Program-made: the position numbers and the translations under genes
Shown here: positions 1 through 6,409 of the stretch, in pieces
Position numbering within the stretch: position 1 is the stretch's first letter
Layout of the letters: each line of letters starts with the position of its first letter
The notes under the pieces: generated by a model
What the model saw: only the letters and a program-made list of their open reading frames with translations
Told to the model about the DNA's origin: nothing
Databases searched by the model: none
Assembly (NCBI GenBank): GCA_036009005.1
Contig: DASYMP010000252.1
Span: 1-7,172, forward strand
Source of the DNA: JACVRW01 sp036009005
GTDB taxonomy: Bacteria > Actinomycetota > Thermoleophilia > Solirubrobacterales > Thermoleophilaceae
Direction: 5' to 3'
DNA: 7,172 bases

Positions 1-1
1 G

Positions 2-1942
2 GCGGACGGCCGGCTGCTGTTCAGCGAGCCGCGCGGCTGGACGGCGGTCGTGGGCGCGCGGGAGCAGCCGCTCGACGCGAAGACCGGGCCGGACTACAGG
101 GGCCCGCAGGATCCGCCCGTGATCTGCCCGATGGACGGCCCGGCGCCGCCGCGCTGCGACGACAGCGCCGCCGGCAAGGGCATGGGCGGCCGGCTGCGCT
201 ACCGCGTCTCGGTGCCCGCGCGCGGCGCGAAGACGCTCTGGCTCGCCGTGGCCGGCTCCGAGAAGGGCCGCGCCGATGCGCTGGCCCAGCACCGAGCCGC
301 GCTCGCGAACCCGGACGGACAGCTTCGGGCGAAGATCGACAGGCGCGAGCGCGTGGCCGCCTGGAGCCGCGTGAGCCTGCCGGGCGACCGCCTCCTGCAA
401 CAGGGGATCGAGTGGTCGAAGCAGAACCTCGCGGACTCGGTCCAGGAGGCTGAGGACCTCCAGGTGCGCTGGACCGACGAGGGCAAGCAGTACCCGCCGC
501 CCGACGGCGTGGTGCCACGGGTCCGCTTCTACGGCGCCGGCTTCCCCGACTATCCGTGGCTGTTCGCGACGGACGGCGAGTTCACGGCCTTCGCGGCGGT
601 GGCCGCGGGCCAGTTCGAGCCGCTCGCCGACCACCTCAAGGCGCTCCGCGACGTGAGCGTGCTCGTGAACCCGGACACGGACAAGGTCGTGCACGAGGTG
701 GTGACCGACGGCAGCGTCTACTTCGGCGCGAACGAGGACGCCGGGAACACCGACGAGACCGCCAAGTTCCCGAGCGCGCTCGCGCTGGCGTGGCGCTGGA
801 GCGGCGACAACGCCCTGCGCGACGAGCTCTATCCGTTCGCGGTGCGCGGGATGCACTGGGTCGTCGAGCAGATGGACGCCGACGGCGATGGCTGGCCCGA
901 GGGCCTCGGCAACGTCGAGCGCGCGGGCATGGGCCAGGAGAAGCTGGACGTGACGACGGCCACGATCCGCGGCCTCTACGACCTCGCCGACCTGGCGGCC
1001 GCGAAGGGCGACGCGGGCACGCTCGCCTGGGCGCGCTCGCACGCGCGCGGCATGGAGAGCGCGTTCGAGGCGGCCTGGTGGATGCCCGAGGTGCCCCAGC
1101 ACGCCGACTCGCTCGAGGACCCGGGCGACGTGAAGGTGCAGCAGCGCCACTGGATCGGCGTGACGCCGATGGAGATCGAGCTCGTGAAGCGCGGGCGCGT
1201 GCATCCCGGCCTATCGGTCTTCGGGCACGGCAACGCGGCGCTCGCGCTGCGCGAGAAGCCCTGCTTCGGCAACGACTTCGGCCTCTTCCACACGGGCGAG
1301 CCGGGCTGCGACGGCGGGCCGCCCGGCAAGGGCGAGAAGCAGATCTTCTCGCTCAACACCGCGGTGATGGCGGTCGGGGAGGGCAACTACGGGCGGCTCG
1401 GACCGGCGCAACAGCGGCGGTTCACCACCGCGAACCGCCGTCTCCAGCTTCCGGATCCGGACGAGCAGCCCGGCGCGATGCCGGAGATCGCGCCGTCGCC
1501 CGACTACGGACGCTCGATCGACCGGCCCTTCTACGACCGCGCCATGGTGCTCCAGGCCTGGGGCAACTACGGCACGCTCTGGCCCGTCGTGCACCAGCAG
1601 CTCGGCGTGCGGCCCGACCTCGGGCGCCGGCGGCTCGAGCTGACTCCGCAGGTTCCCCAGGGCCAGTCGCGCGTCGGCAGCGAGAACATCCGGCTCGGCG
1701 CGGGCGCGGCCGACGTCGCCGCCTCGCACGCGGGCCGCGTCTACCGCACAGGCGTGCGACTGCGCGTTGGCCTCGCGCGCTTCGTGATCGGACACACGCT
1801 GCCGCGCGGATCGCGCGTCAGGAGTGCGCGGCTCGACGGCCGCCGCGTGCCGTACCGGACGCGCCTCACCAACCGCGGCCTCGAGGTGCTGGTGCGCGCG
1901 CCGGCCTCCGGACGGCACGAGCTCGTCGTGAGAGCCCGCTAG
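2..1942 (+). CDS. Glycogen-debranching / GH15-like (alpha/alpha)6 glycosidase, 5'-truncated by the window edge
   Basis: The frame is open from base 2 to the TAG at 1940-1942 and gives 646 residues with no start in view. The GTG at 50 is internal, because coding sequence continues upstream of it. The middle reads like the six-hairpin glycosidase fold of amylo-alpha-1,6-glucosidase/glucoamylase relatives: a YPW-x4-DGE motif at fragment residues 184-193, Trp/Asp-rich helical repeats (WSGDNALRDELYPF, DADGDGWPEG) and WGNYGTLWP at 520-528. From about residue 540 the C-terminus looks like a small beta-rich domain. The family hydrolyses alpha-glucosidic links in oligo- or polysaccharides. D191 (acid) and E495 (base) are only my candidates for catalysis. 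There are just four cysteines, in two close pairs (C42/C52 and C421/C436), which would suit disulfides in an exported enzyme, but any signal peptide lies outside the window. The fold call is fairly safe; the substrate is not known. Confidence 0.8.
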   Translation, partial: ADGRLLFSEPRGWTAVVGAREQPLDAKTGPDYRGPQDPPVICPMDGPAPPRCDDSAAGKGMGGRLRYRVSVPARGAKTLWLAVAGSEKGRADALAQHRAALANPDGQLRAKIDRRERVAAWSRVSLPGDRLLQQGIEWSKQNLADSVQEAEDLQVRWTDEGKQYPPPDGVVPRVRFYGAGFPDYPWLFATDGEFTAFAAVAAGQFEPLADHLKALRDVSVLVNPDTDKVVHEVVTDGSVYFGANEDAGNTDETAKFPSALALAWRWSGDNALRDELYPFAVRGMHWVVEQMDADGDGWPEGLGNVERAGMGQEKLDVTTATIRGLYDLADLAAAKGDAGTLAWARSHARGMESAFEAAWWMPEVPQHADSLEDPGDVKVQQRHWIGVTPMEIELVKRGRVHPGLSVFGHGNAALALREKPCFGNDFGLFHTGEPGCDGGPPGKGEKQIFSLNTAVMAVGEGNYGRLGPAQQRRFTTANRRLQLPDPDEQPGAMPEIAPSPDYGRSIDRPFYDRAMVLQAWGNYGTLWPVVHQQLGVRPDLGRRRLELTPQVPQGQSRVGSENIRLGAGAADVAASHAGRVYRTGVRLRVGLARFVIGHTLPRGSRVRSARLDGRRVPYRTRLTNRGLEVLVRAPASGRHELVVRAR

Positions 1943-1955
1943 CGGTGGCGCCCGC

Positions 1956-2909
1956 GTGAGGGCAGCCGTACTGCACGAGCACGGCGAGCCGCCACGGGCC
2001 GGCGAGTTCGAGGATCCGGTCGAGGGCGACGGCCACGTGGTGGCGGAGGTCGCGGCCGCGGGCCTGAACCACCTGGACCTGCTGAAGGCCTCCGGCGGGT
2101 TCTACACCGGCCCGCCGCCACTGCCCTCGGTGGTGGGCAGCGACGGCGTGGCACGGCTGGCCGACGGGCGGCGCGTCTTCTTCGACACGACGTCGGCGCC
2201 CCACGGAGCGCTCGCCGAGCGCACGCTCGTGCACGAGGATCACCTCCTCGACGTGGCCGAGGGCGCCCCCGACGACGTGGCCGCCGCGCTCGGCAACTCG
2301 GGACTGGCGGCCTGGACCGCGCTCGAATGGCGGGCGAGGCTCGATCCGGGCGAGACCGTCCTCGTGCTCGGCGCCACCGGGGCGATGGGGAACGTGGCCG
2401 TGCAGGCGGCGAAGCAGCTCGGCGCCGGGCGAGTGGTGGCCGCGGCGCGCGCCGGCGAACGGCTCGACCGGATGCGCGAGCGTGGCGCGGACGAGCTCGT
2501 CGCGCTCGACGACGCCGATGACCTGGTGACGAGGCTGAAGGACGCGACCGGAGGCGGCGCGGACGTGATCGTGGACCCGCTCTGGGGCGAGCCGGCAATC
2601 GCCGCCATGCAGGCCGCGACGCTGAACGCCAGGCACCTCCAGATCGGCCACATGGCCGCCGCGAGCGTGGAGTTGCCCGCGATGACGGTCCGCTCCGTGG
2701 TGCTCCAGGTGCTCGGCTTCGTCGTGTTCCGCGTACCGCTCGACGTGAGGCGCGACGCCTACACGCGGCTGACCGAGCTCGCGGCCCGTGGCGAGCTCGA
2801 GGTGGACGTGGAGCGCGTGCCGCTCGAGGACGTCCACGACGCGTGGCGGCGCCAGCAGAGCGGCCCGGACGCCAAGCTCGTGGTCGTGCCCGGCGCTCGG
2901 CATCATTAG
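1956..2909 (+). CDS. Zinc-independent MDR-family NAD(P)H quinone oxidoreductase / alcohol dehydrogenase-like protein
   Basis: This 317-aa protein has the medium-chain dehydrogenase/reductase layout. An N-terminal GroES-like domain (about residues 1-120, opening MRAAVLHEHGEP, with GLNHLDLLKASGGFY at 36-50) is followed by a Rossmann domain. Its nucleotide-binding loop, VLGATGAMGNVAVQAAKQLG, spans 137-156, and GGGADVIVDPLWG follows at 199-211. There is no cysteine anywhere, so neither the catalytic nor the structural zinc site of classical alcohol dehydrogenases can exist. That points to the quinone oxidoreductase/enoyl reductase branch, which reduces carbonyl or alkene groups with NAD(P)H in the cytoplasm. 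The GTG start at 1956 fits the family N-terminus, and a GGTGG lies about 7 nt upstream. The glycosidase stop is 13 nt before it and the cyclase start 4 nt after its stop, so an operon is likely. The substrate cannot be read from the sequence. Confidence 0.88.
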   Translation: MRAAVLHEHGEPPRAGEFEDPVEGDGHVVAEVAAAGLNHLDLLKASGGFYTGPPPLPSVVGSDGVARLADGRRVFFDTTSAPHGALAERTLVHEDHLLDVAEGAPDDVAAALGNSGLAAWTALEWRARLDPGETVLVLGATGAMGNVAVQAAKQLGAGRVVAAARAGERLDRMRERGADELVALDDADDLVTRLKDATGGGADVIVDPLWGEPAIAAMQAATLNARHLQIGHMAAASVELPAMTVRSVVLQVLGFVVFRVPLDVRRDAYTRLTELAARGELEVDVERVPLEDVHDAWRRQQSGPDAKLVVVPGARHH

Positions 2910-2913
2910 CGCG

Positions 2914-3690
2914 ATGCCGCGTTACCTTGACCGCGCAATCGGGGCGCTTCGCGCTTTCGACGGCAGGGACGGCGTCGTCAGGGCGGCGCGGGCGCTGCGC
3001 GGGCGGCTTCCGGGCGACCGCTCCTACGGAGACCCGCTGTCCGTCTCGGGCGACGAGCCGCCGCAGCTGATCGGGCAGCGCCTCGCCACGGCGATGAACG
3101 CGCGCCCGAGCGCGGTCCGCGAGATCGGCTTCGGCGCGCTCCAGCTCTGGCAGGCGGCGTCAGAGGCGCAGGGCCGCGGCCGGGGCGACGAGCCGCTCGC
3201 GATCCTGTTCGTGGACCTCGTGCGCTTCTCCGACTGGGCGCTCGAGGCGGGCGACGACGCCGCGCTCGAGCTCCTGCGGCAGGTGGGCCGCACCGTCGAC
3301 CCGCTCGTGACGGAACGAGGCGGGCGGATCGTGAAGAGGCTCGGCGATGGGCTCATGGCCGTCTTCGAGGAGGCCTCGGACGCGGTCGACGCCGCGCTCG
3401 ACGCGTCCTCCCGCGTCCGTGACGTGAGCGTGGACGGCTACGACGCGCAGCTCCGCGCGGGCGTCCACTTCGGCAAGCCGCGGAAGCTCGGCAGCGACTA
3501 CTTCGGCGTGGACGTGAACGTGGCTGCGCGGGTTGCCGACGCCGCCGGACCCAGCCAGGTGCTCGTGTCGGAGACGGTGCGGGAGCGGCTGGGCGACGCA
3601 GACGTGAGCCTGCGCCGCCACTGGCGCTTCAAGGCTCAGGGCACGCCGAAGGGGATGAAGGTCTTCAGCGCGGAGGTCGAGCCGGGCTAG
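2914..3690 (+). CDS. Class III adenylate cyclase, small soluble single-domain form
   Basis: The 258-aa protein would make cyclic AMP from ATP. The catalytic domain covers about residues 95-255. All the class III residues can be placed: metal-binding D101 (ILFVDLVRFS) and D145 (KRLGDGLMAVF), adenine-selecting K141 and D195 (GSDYFG), and the transition-state pair N202 and R206 (VNVAAR). The Lys/Asp pair favours ATP over GTP. Residues 1-94 hold no membrane segment or sensor domain that I recognise; they carry a GDPLS element (39-43) and a GFGALQLWQAASEAQGRGRG stretch (72-91) that resembles other actinobacterial cyclases as I remember them. ATG 2914 is chosen because it falls 4 nt after the oxidoreductase stop; the same frame continues upstream, but that would run far into the previous gene. 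I see no clear Shine-Dalgarno. The end overlaps the convergent VOC gene by 4 nt. Confidence 0.9.
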   Translation: MPRYLDRAIGALRAFDGRDGVVRAARALRGRLPGDRSYGDPLSVSGDEPPQLIGQRLATAMNARPSAVREIGFGALQLWQAASEAQGRGRGDEPLAILFVDLVRFSDWALEAGDDAALELLRQVGRTVDPLVTERGGRIVKRLGDGLMAVFEEASDAVDAALDASSRVRDVSVDGYDAQLRAGVHFGKPRKLGSDYFGVDVNVAARVADAAGPSQVLVSETVRERLGDADVSLRRHWRFKAQGTPKGMKVFSAEVEPG

Positions 3691-4112
3691 ATGCCCGCCA
3701 TCGTCACCTGGGTGAGGCGAATGCTGTTGCCGGACGGGTCGCGGAAGCCGGAGTCGATTCCGTACGGGCGCTCCTGGAGCTCATCGGTGAACTCGACGCC
3801 GCGGCTCCTCAGCTCGTCGTAGTCGGCGCGCACGTCCTCGGTCGTCAGGAAGACCGTGCCCGCGAAGCCCTTCGACACGAGGTCGCGCACCTGGTCGGCG
3901 GTCTCGCCGTCCATCACGGGCGCGCTCGGGATCGCCATCAGCACGATCGAGACGTCCTCCTGCCCGGGCGGCCCCACCGCGAGCCAGCGAAAATTGCCCA
4001 TCTCAGGAAGCGTCACGTCGGAGCGGACCTCCATGCCGACCTTGTCCGTCCAGAAGGCGAGCGCCTCGTCCTGGTCATGGACCCACAGCTGCGCGTTTGC
4101 GATTTTCATCAT
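3687..4112 (-). CDS. VOC superfamily (glyoxalase/bleomycin-resistance-like) protein
   Basis: At 141 aa this is the usual size of a single VOC unit with two beta-alpha-beta-beta-beta modules. The first module opens IANAQLWVHDQDEALAFWTDKVGMEV (4-29) and continues to FRWLAVG and VSIVLM. The second runs from GTVFLTTEDVRADYDELRSRGVEF (85-108) to the hallmark FRDPSGNSIRL (123-133). Members include glyoxalases, ring-cleaving dioxygenases, antibiotic-binding proteins and proteins of unknown role. I cannot assign metal ligands confidently, so no reaction is claimed. Two adjacent ATG codons (4112 and 4109) could each start the protein. It lies 9 nt after the AraC-type gene on the same strand. Short AraC regulators paired with such VOC proteins are, from memory, common in actinobacteria, which suggests a shared function. 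Its stop overlaps the stop of the convergent cyclase. Confidence 0.88.
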   Translation of the reverse strand: MMKIANAQLWVHDQDEALAFWTDKVGMEVRSDVTLPEMGNFRWLAVGPPGQEDVSIVLMAIPSAPVMDGETADQVRDLVSKGFAGTVFLTTEDVRADYDELRSRGVEFTDELQERPYGIDSGFRDPSGNSIRLTQVTMAGI

Positions 4113-4121
4113 GCGGCCACG

Positions 4122-4556
4122 CTAGCCCGCGGCCGCGGCGCTGTCTTCTCGAAACGTGCTGTGTTGCGGGCGGCCGTGGAAGCGCACCACGCACGCGGGC
4201 ACGAGCGCGTGGCTCGCGGCCGACGGGAACTTGGCGCGGTACGCCGTGGGCGTCATGTCGTAGGTGCGCCTGAAGCTCGTGGTGAACGAGCCCACGCTGC
4301 GGAGGCCGACCGAGAAGCAGATGTCGGCCACCGAGTTGTCGGTCACGCGGAGCAGCGCAGCGGCGCGCTCCATACGGCGCGTGAGCAGGTAGCTGTGCGG
4401 CGACTCGCCGAACGCCGAGCGGAACTCGCGGCTGAAGTGCGCGCGCGAGAGGCCCGCGGCACGTGCGAGGTCGTCCACGCCGAGCGGCTCGGAGTAGCGC
4501 ACGTCGGCGAGGTCCTTGGCTCTGAGGAGGTGGCGGGCAGGCGGGACGAACGTCAC
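4122..4556 (-). CDS. AraC/XylS-type transcriptional regulator, DNA-binding domain only
   Basis: The 144-aa protein consists almost wholly of the AraC C-terminal DNA-binding domain. The first helix-turn-helix is at about residues 25-53 (LGVDDLARAAGLSRAHFSREF). The second is at 75-110 (SVADICFSVGLRSVGSFTTSFRR), ending in the family signature MTPTAYRAKF. A basic tail of about 34 residues follows (ACVVRFHGRPQHSTF), and there is no room for the usual N-terminal ligand-binding domain. The frame stays open far upstream inside the carboxylase gene, so the start must be chosen. I take the GTG at 4554-4556 because it overlaps the carboxylase TGA as GTGA, a layout typical of translational coupling, and because the protein then begins just ahead of the conserved RHLLRAKDLADVRYSEPL segment. 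It probably controls its own operon, including the VOC gene 9 nt downstream. The effector is unknown. Confidence 0.87.
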   Translation of the reverse strand: MTFVPPARHLLRAKDLADVRYSEPLGVDDLARAAGLSRAHFSREFRSAFGESPHSYLLTRRMERAAALLRVTDNSVADICFSVGLRSVGSFTTSFRRTYDMTPTAYRAKFPSAASHALVPACVVRFHGRPQHSTFREDSAAAAG

Positions 4557-6319
4557 TTGATGACGGCGATCCTGTCGCCGGTCGCGACCGAGCCGCCCTC
4601 GGACACGCCGAGCTCCTCCACGGTGCCCGCGCTCGGCGCGGTGATCTCGTTCTCCATCTTCATGGCCTCGATCACGCAGATGAGCGCGCCCTCGGCCACC
4701 TCCGCGCCCTTCTCCACGGCCACCTTGAGCACCGTGCCCTGGAGCGGCGACACGAGCTCCCCGGGCGCGCCCCCGCCACCGCCGCTCTTGCGCTCGCGGC
4801 GCGGCGCCTTCTTGGCGGCTGCGCCGGGGCCGGCGCCGTTCGCGGCCGGCGCCTCGCCGATCACCGTGACGTCGAAGCGGCGTCCCGAGACCTCCACGGC
4901 GTACTCGCGGGCCACCTTCTCCGCCTCGCCCTCGCCCTCGTCCGCGGCCTTGTCCGGCGCGGGAAACGCGAGCTGCTTCAGCCAGTCCCTGTCCTCCACT
5001 AGGTCGCGGCAGGTCTCCGCGTTCGCCCACTGGTCGGTGGCGAGCAGCGTCTTGTGGAACGGGATGAGCGTCTTCAGGCCGCCGATCTCGTACTCGCCGA
5101 GCGCGCGCAGCATCCGCTTCGTCGACGCCTTCCGGTCCACGTCCCAGACGATCAGCTTCGCGATCATCGGGTCGTAGAGCGGCAGCACCTCGTAACCCTC
5201 CTCGGCGCCTGAGTCCACGCGCACGAACGGCCCGGCGGGCTCGCGGTAGGAGCCGATCCGGCCCGGTGCGGGGGCGAAGTTCTTCGACGCGTCCTCGGCG
5301 TTGATGCGGCACTCGATCGCGTGGCCGCGCACCACCACGTCGTCCTGCGAGTAGCCGAGCGGCTCGCCCGCGGCGATCTTGATCTGCTCACGCACGATGT
5401 CGATGCCGGTGACCATCTCTGTCACGCAGTGCTCCACCTGCACGCGCGTGTTCATCTCGAGGAAGAAGTACTCGCCGTCCTGGAGGAGGCCCTCGATCGT
5501 CCCCGCGGAGCGGTAGCCCACGGCGCGGGCGGCGTCGGTGCCGATCTTCCCGATCTTCTCGCGCAGCTTGGGGTCGACCGCAGGCGCGGGCGACTCCTCG
5601 ATCAGCTTCTGGTGCCGCCGCTGCACCGAGCAGTCGCGCTCGAACAGGTGGATCACGTTGTCGTGGGCGTCCGCGAGCACCTGCACCTCCACGTGGCGCG
5701 GATCGGGCAGATAGCGCTCCACGTAGACGGTCGCGTCCGAGAAGAACTTCTCGCCCTCGCGCGCGGCGCCCTCGAACGCCTTCTCGAGCTCGTCCTCGGA
5801 CTCGGCCACGCGGAAGCCCTTGCCGCCGCCGCCGCCGGCCGCCTTGATGGCCACCGGGTAGCCGACCGAGTCGGCGATCACCTTGCGGGCGTCCTCGACC
5901 GTCTCGACGGGCTCCGTCGTGCCGGGCACGATCGGCACACCGGCCTCGGACATGATCTCGCGCGCCCGCGTCTTCGACCCCATCGCGTCGATCGCGCTCG
6001 CGGGCGGTCCGATGAAGACGATGCCCGCCTCCTCGCACGCGCGTGCGAAGGCCGCGTTCTCCGCGAGGAAGCCGTAGCCGGGGTGGACGGCCTGCGCGCC
6101 CGACTGCTGCGCCACCTCGAGGATCTTCTCCACAACGAGGTAGCTCTCGGTGGCCGGCCCGGGGCCGAGCAGATACGCCTCGTCGGCGCGCCGGGCGTGC
6201 GGCGCGTCTCGATCCGGCTCGGAGTAGACCGCCACGCTCGCGATGCCGAGCTCCTCGAGCGTCCGCATCACGCGAATGGCGATCTCGCCGCGGTTTGCGA
6301 CCAGAACCTTGTCGAACAC
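4553..6319 (-). CDS. Acyl-CoA carboxylase alpha subunit (biotin carboxylase fused to biotin carboxyl carrier protein)
   Basis: The 588-aa protein carries out the first half-reaction of acetyl-/propionyl-CoA carboxylation: ATP-dependent carboxylation of its own biotin for transfer to a separate beta subunit. Residues 1-450 are biotin carboxylase. Counted from the GTG at 6319, key residues fall at the E. coli AccC numbers: K116, K159, glycine loop GGGGGKG (162-168), H236, K238, E276, E288, N290, R292, E296 and R338, which strongly supports this start. An Ala/Gly/Lys-rich linker spans about 490-519. The biotinyl domain (521-588) carries the modified lysine in EAMKMEN (K554). Its length fits actinobacterial AccA-type subunits and is too short for the longer PccA/MccA forms with an extra bridging domain. 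The usual SPMQGT reads SPLQGT here. No beta subunit is in the window, so the acyl-CoA substrate stays open. The stop overlaps the AraC-type start. Confidence 0.95.
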   Translation of the reverse strand: MFDKVLVANRGEIAIRVMRTLEELGIASVAVYSEPDRDAPHARRADEAYLLGPGPATESYLVVEKILEVAQQSGAQAVHPGYGFLAENAAFARACEEAGIVFIGPPASAIDAMGSKTRAREIMSEAGVPIVPGTTEPVETVEDARKVIADSVGYPVAIKAAGGGGGKGFRVAESEDELEKAFEGAAREGEKFFSDATVYVERYLPDPRHVEVQVLADAHDNVIHLFERDCSVQRRHQKLIEESPAPAVDPKLREKIGKIGTDAARAVGYRSAGTIEGLLQDGEYFFLEMNTRVQVEHCVTEMVTGIDIVREQIKIAAGEPLGYSQDDVVVRGHAIECRINAEDASKNFAPAPGRIGSYREPAGPFVRVDSGAEEGYEVLPLYDPMIAKLIVWDVDRKASTKRMLRALGEYEIGGLKTLIPFHKTLLATDQWANAETCRDLVEDRDWLKQLAFPAPDKAADEGEGEAEKVAREYAVEVSGRRFDVTVIGEAPAANGAGPGAAAKKAPRRERKSGGGGGAPGELVSPLQGTVLKVAVEKGAEVAEGALICVIEAMKMENEITAPSAGTVEELGVSEGGSVATGDRIAVIK

Positions 6320-6328
6320 GGGCCGGAG

Positions 6329-6357
6329 GTTATCGGTGCCGCAGGTTCTTCTGACCA
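6329..6357 (-). promoter_or_regulatory. Candidate sigma-70-like promoter for the carboxylase operon
   Basis: On the minus strand, TGGTCA (6357-6352; 4 of 6 matches to TTGACA) and GATAAC (6334-6329; 4 of 6 to TATAAT) are exactly 17 nt apart. Transcription would then start around 6321-6324, almost at the GTG at 6319, giving a nearly leaderless message. This agrees with the lack of any Shine-Dalgarno in the 15 nt before the GTG and with the frequency of leaderless genes in actinobacteria. The -35 would lie in the hairpin loop and the spacer would be one arm. Four-of-six matches are weak evidence. Confidence 0.3.
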
Positions 6358-6379
6358 CAGCAGTAGAACCTGCGGCACC
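6335..6379 (-). repeat. Perfect 15-bp inverted repeat (strong hairpin) between the DAHP synthase and carboxylase genes
   Basis: The arms are GGTGCCGCAGGTTCT (6335-6349) and its exact complement AGAACCTGCGGCACC (6365-6379), separated by 15 nt. Past one T-T mismatch, three further base pairs (6351-6353 with 6361-6363) close the hairpin over a 7-nt loop. The element lies in the 90-nt gap on the transcribed strand of both neighbours, 15 nt upstream of the carboxylase GTG. Neither strand has a T-run after the stem, so a classical intrinsic terminator is not supported. It could end or stabilise the DAHP synthase message, act in the carboxylase leader, bind a dimeric regulator as DNA, or be a copy of a dispersed palindrome. 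Confidence 0.9.
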
Positions 6380-6382
6380 CAC

Positions 6383-6398
6383 CGAGGACGACCCCTCG
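6383..6398 (-). other. Small secondary inverted repeat just after the DAHP synthase stop
   Basis: CGAGG (6383-6387) and CCTCG (6394-6398) form a 5-bp stem over a 6-nt loop, 11 nt past the DAHP synthase stop codon on the minus strand. A stem this short is common by chance in GC-rich DNA, and no T-run follows. It is recorded only because, with the larger hairpin 3 nt further on, it could help protect or end the upstream transcript. Confidence 0.3.
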
Positions 6399-6409
6399 AT
6401 GTGGCAGTT

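Noticed and set aside
556..1959. 467-codon plus-strand frame inside the glycosidase gene
   Set aside because: The translation is almost entirely Arg/Ala/Gly, the typical +1 frame shadow of a GC-rich gene, and the overlapping frame has clear glycosidase motifs.
1866..2906. 346-codon minus-strand frame opposite the oxidoreductase
   Set aside because: It lies opposite a complete MDR protein with intact motifs, and its own sequence is His/Arg/Val-rich without family features.
2788..2913. Cyclase start 42 codons upstream of ATG 2914
   Set aside because: It would overlap the end of the oxidoreductase, and the added sequence is a Ser/Arg/Thr-rich shadow; ATG 2914 is 4 nt after that gene's stop.
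4077..5177. 366-codon plus-strand frame opposite the AraC-type gene and the end of the carboxylase
   Set aside because: It is antisense to conserved domains on the minus strand, and its composition changes abruptly (Arg/Ala/Glu-rich, then Ser/Pro-rich), as expected for a shadow frame.
4557..5312. Upstream extension of the AraC-type frame to a 396-aa protein
   Set aside because: The extra 250 or so residues overlap the carboxylase out of frame and are Arg/Gly-rich junk; the GTG overlapping the carboxylase stop gives a proper family N-terminus.
5823..5842. GCC-type triplet run inside the carboxylase gene
   Set aside because: It simply encodes the conserved glycine-rich ATP-binding loop of biotin carboxylase and is not a separate repeat element.
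6335..6379. Hairpin as a classical Rho-independent terminator
   Set aside because: No T-run follows the stem on either strand; it is reported as a repeat of unknown role instead.
6320..6382. Carboxylase start at the GTG at 6382, adding 21 residues
   Set aside because: The extension is translated from the hairpin itself and has no family similarity; starting at the GTG at 6319 puts the catalytic residues at E. coli AccC numbering.
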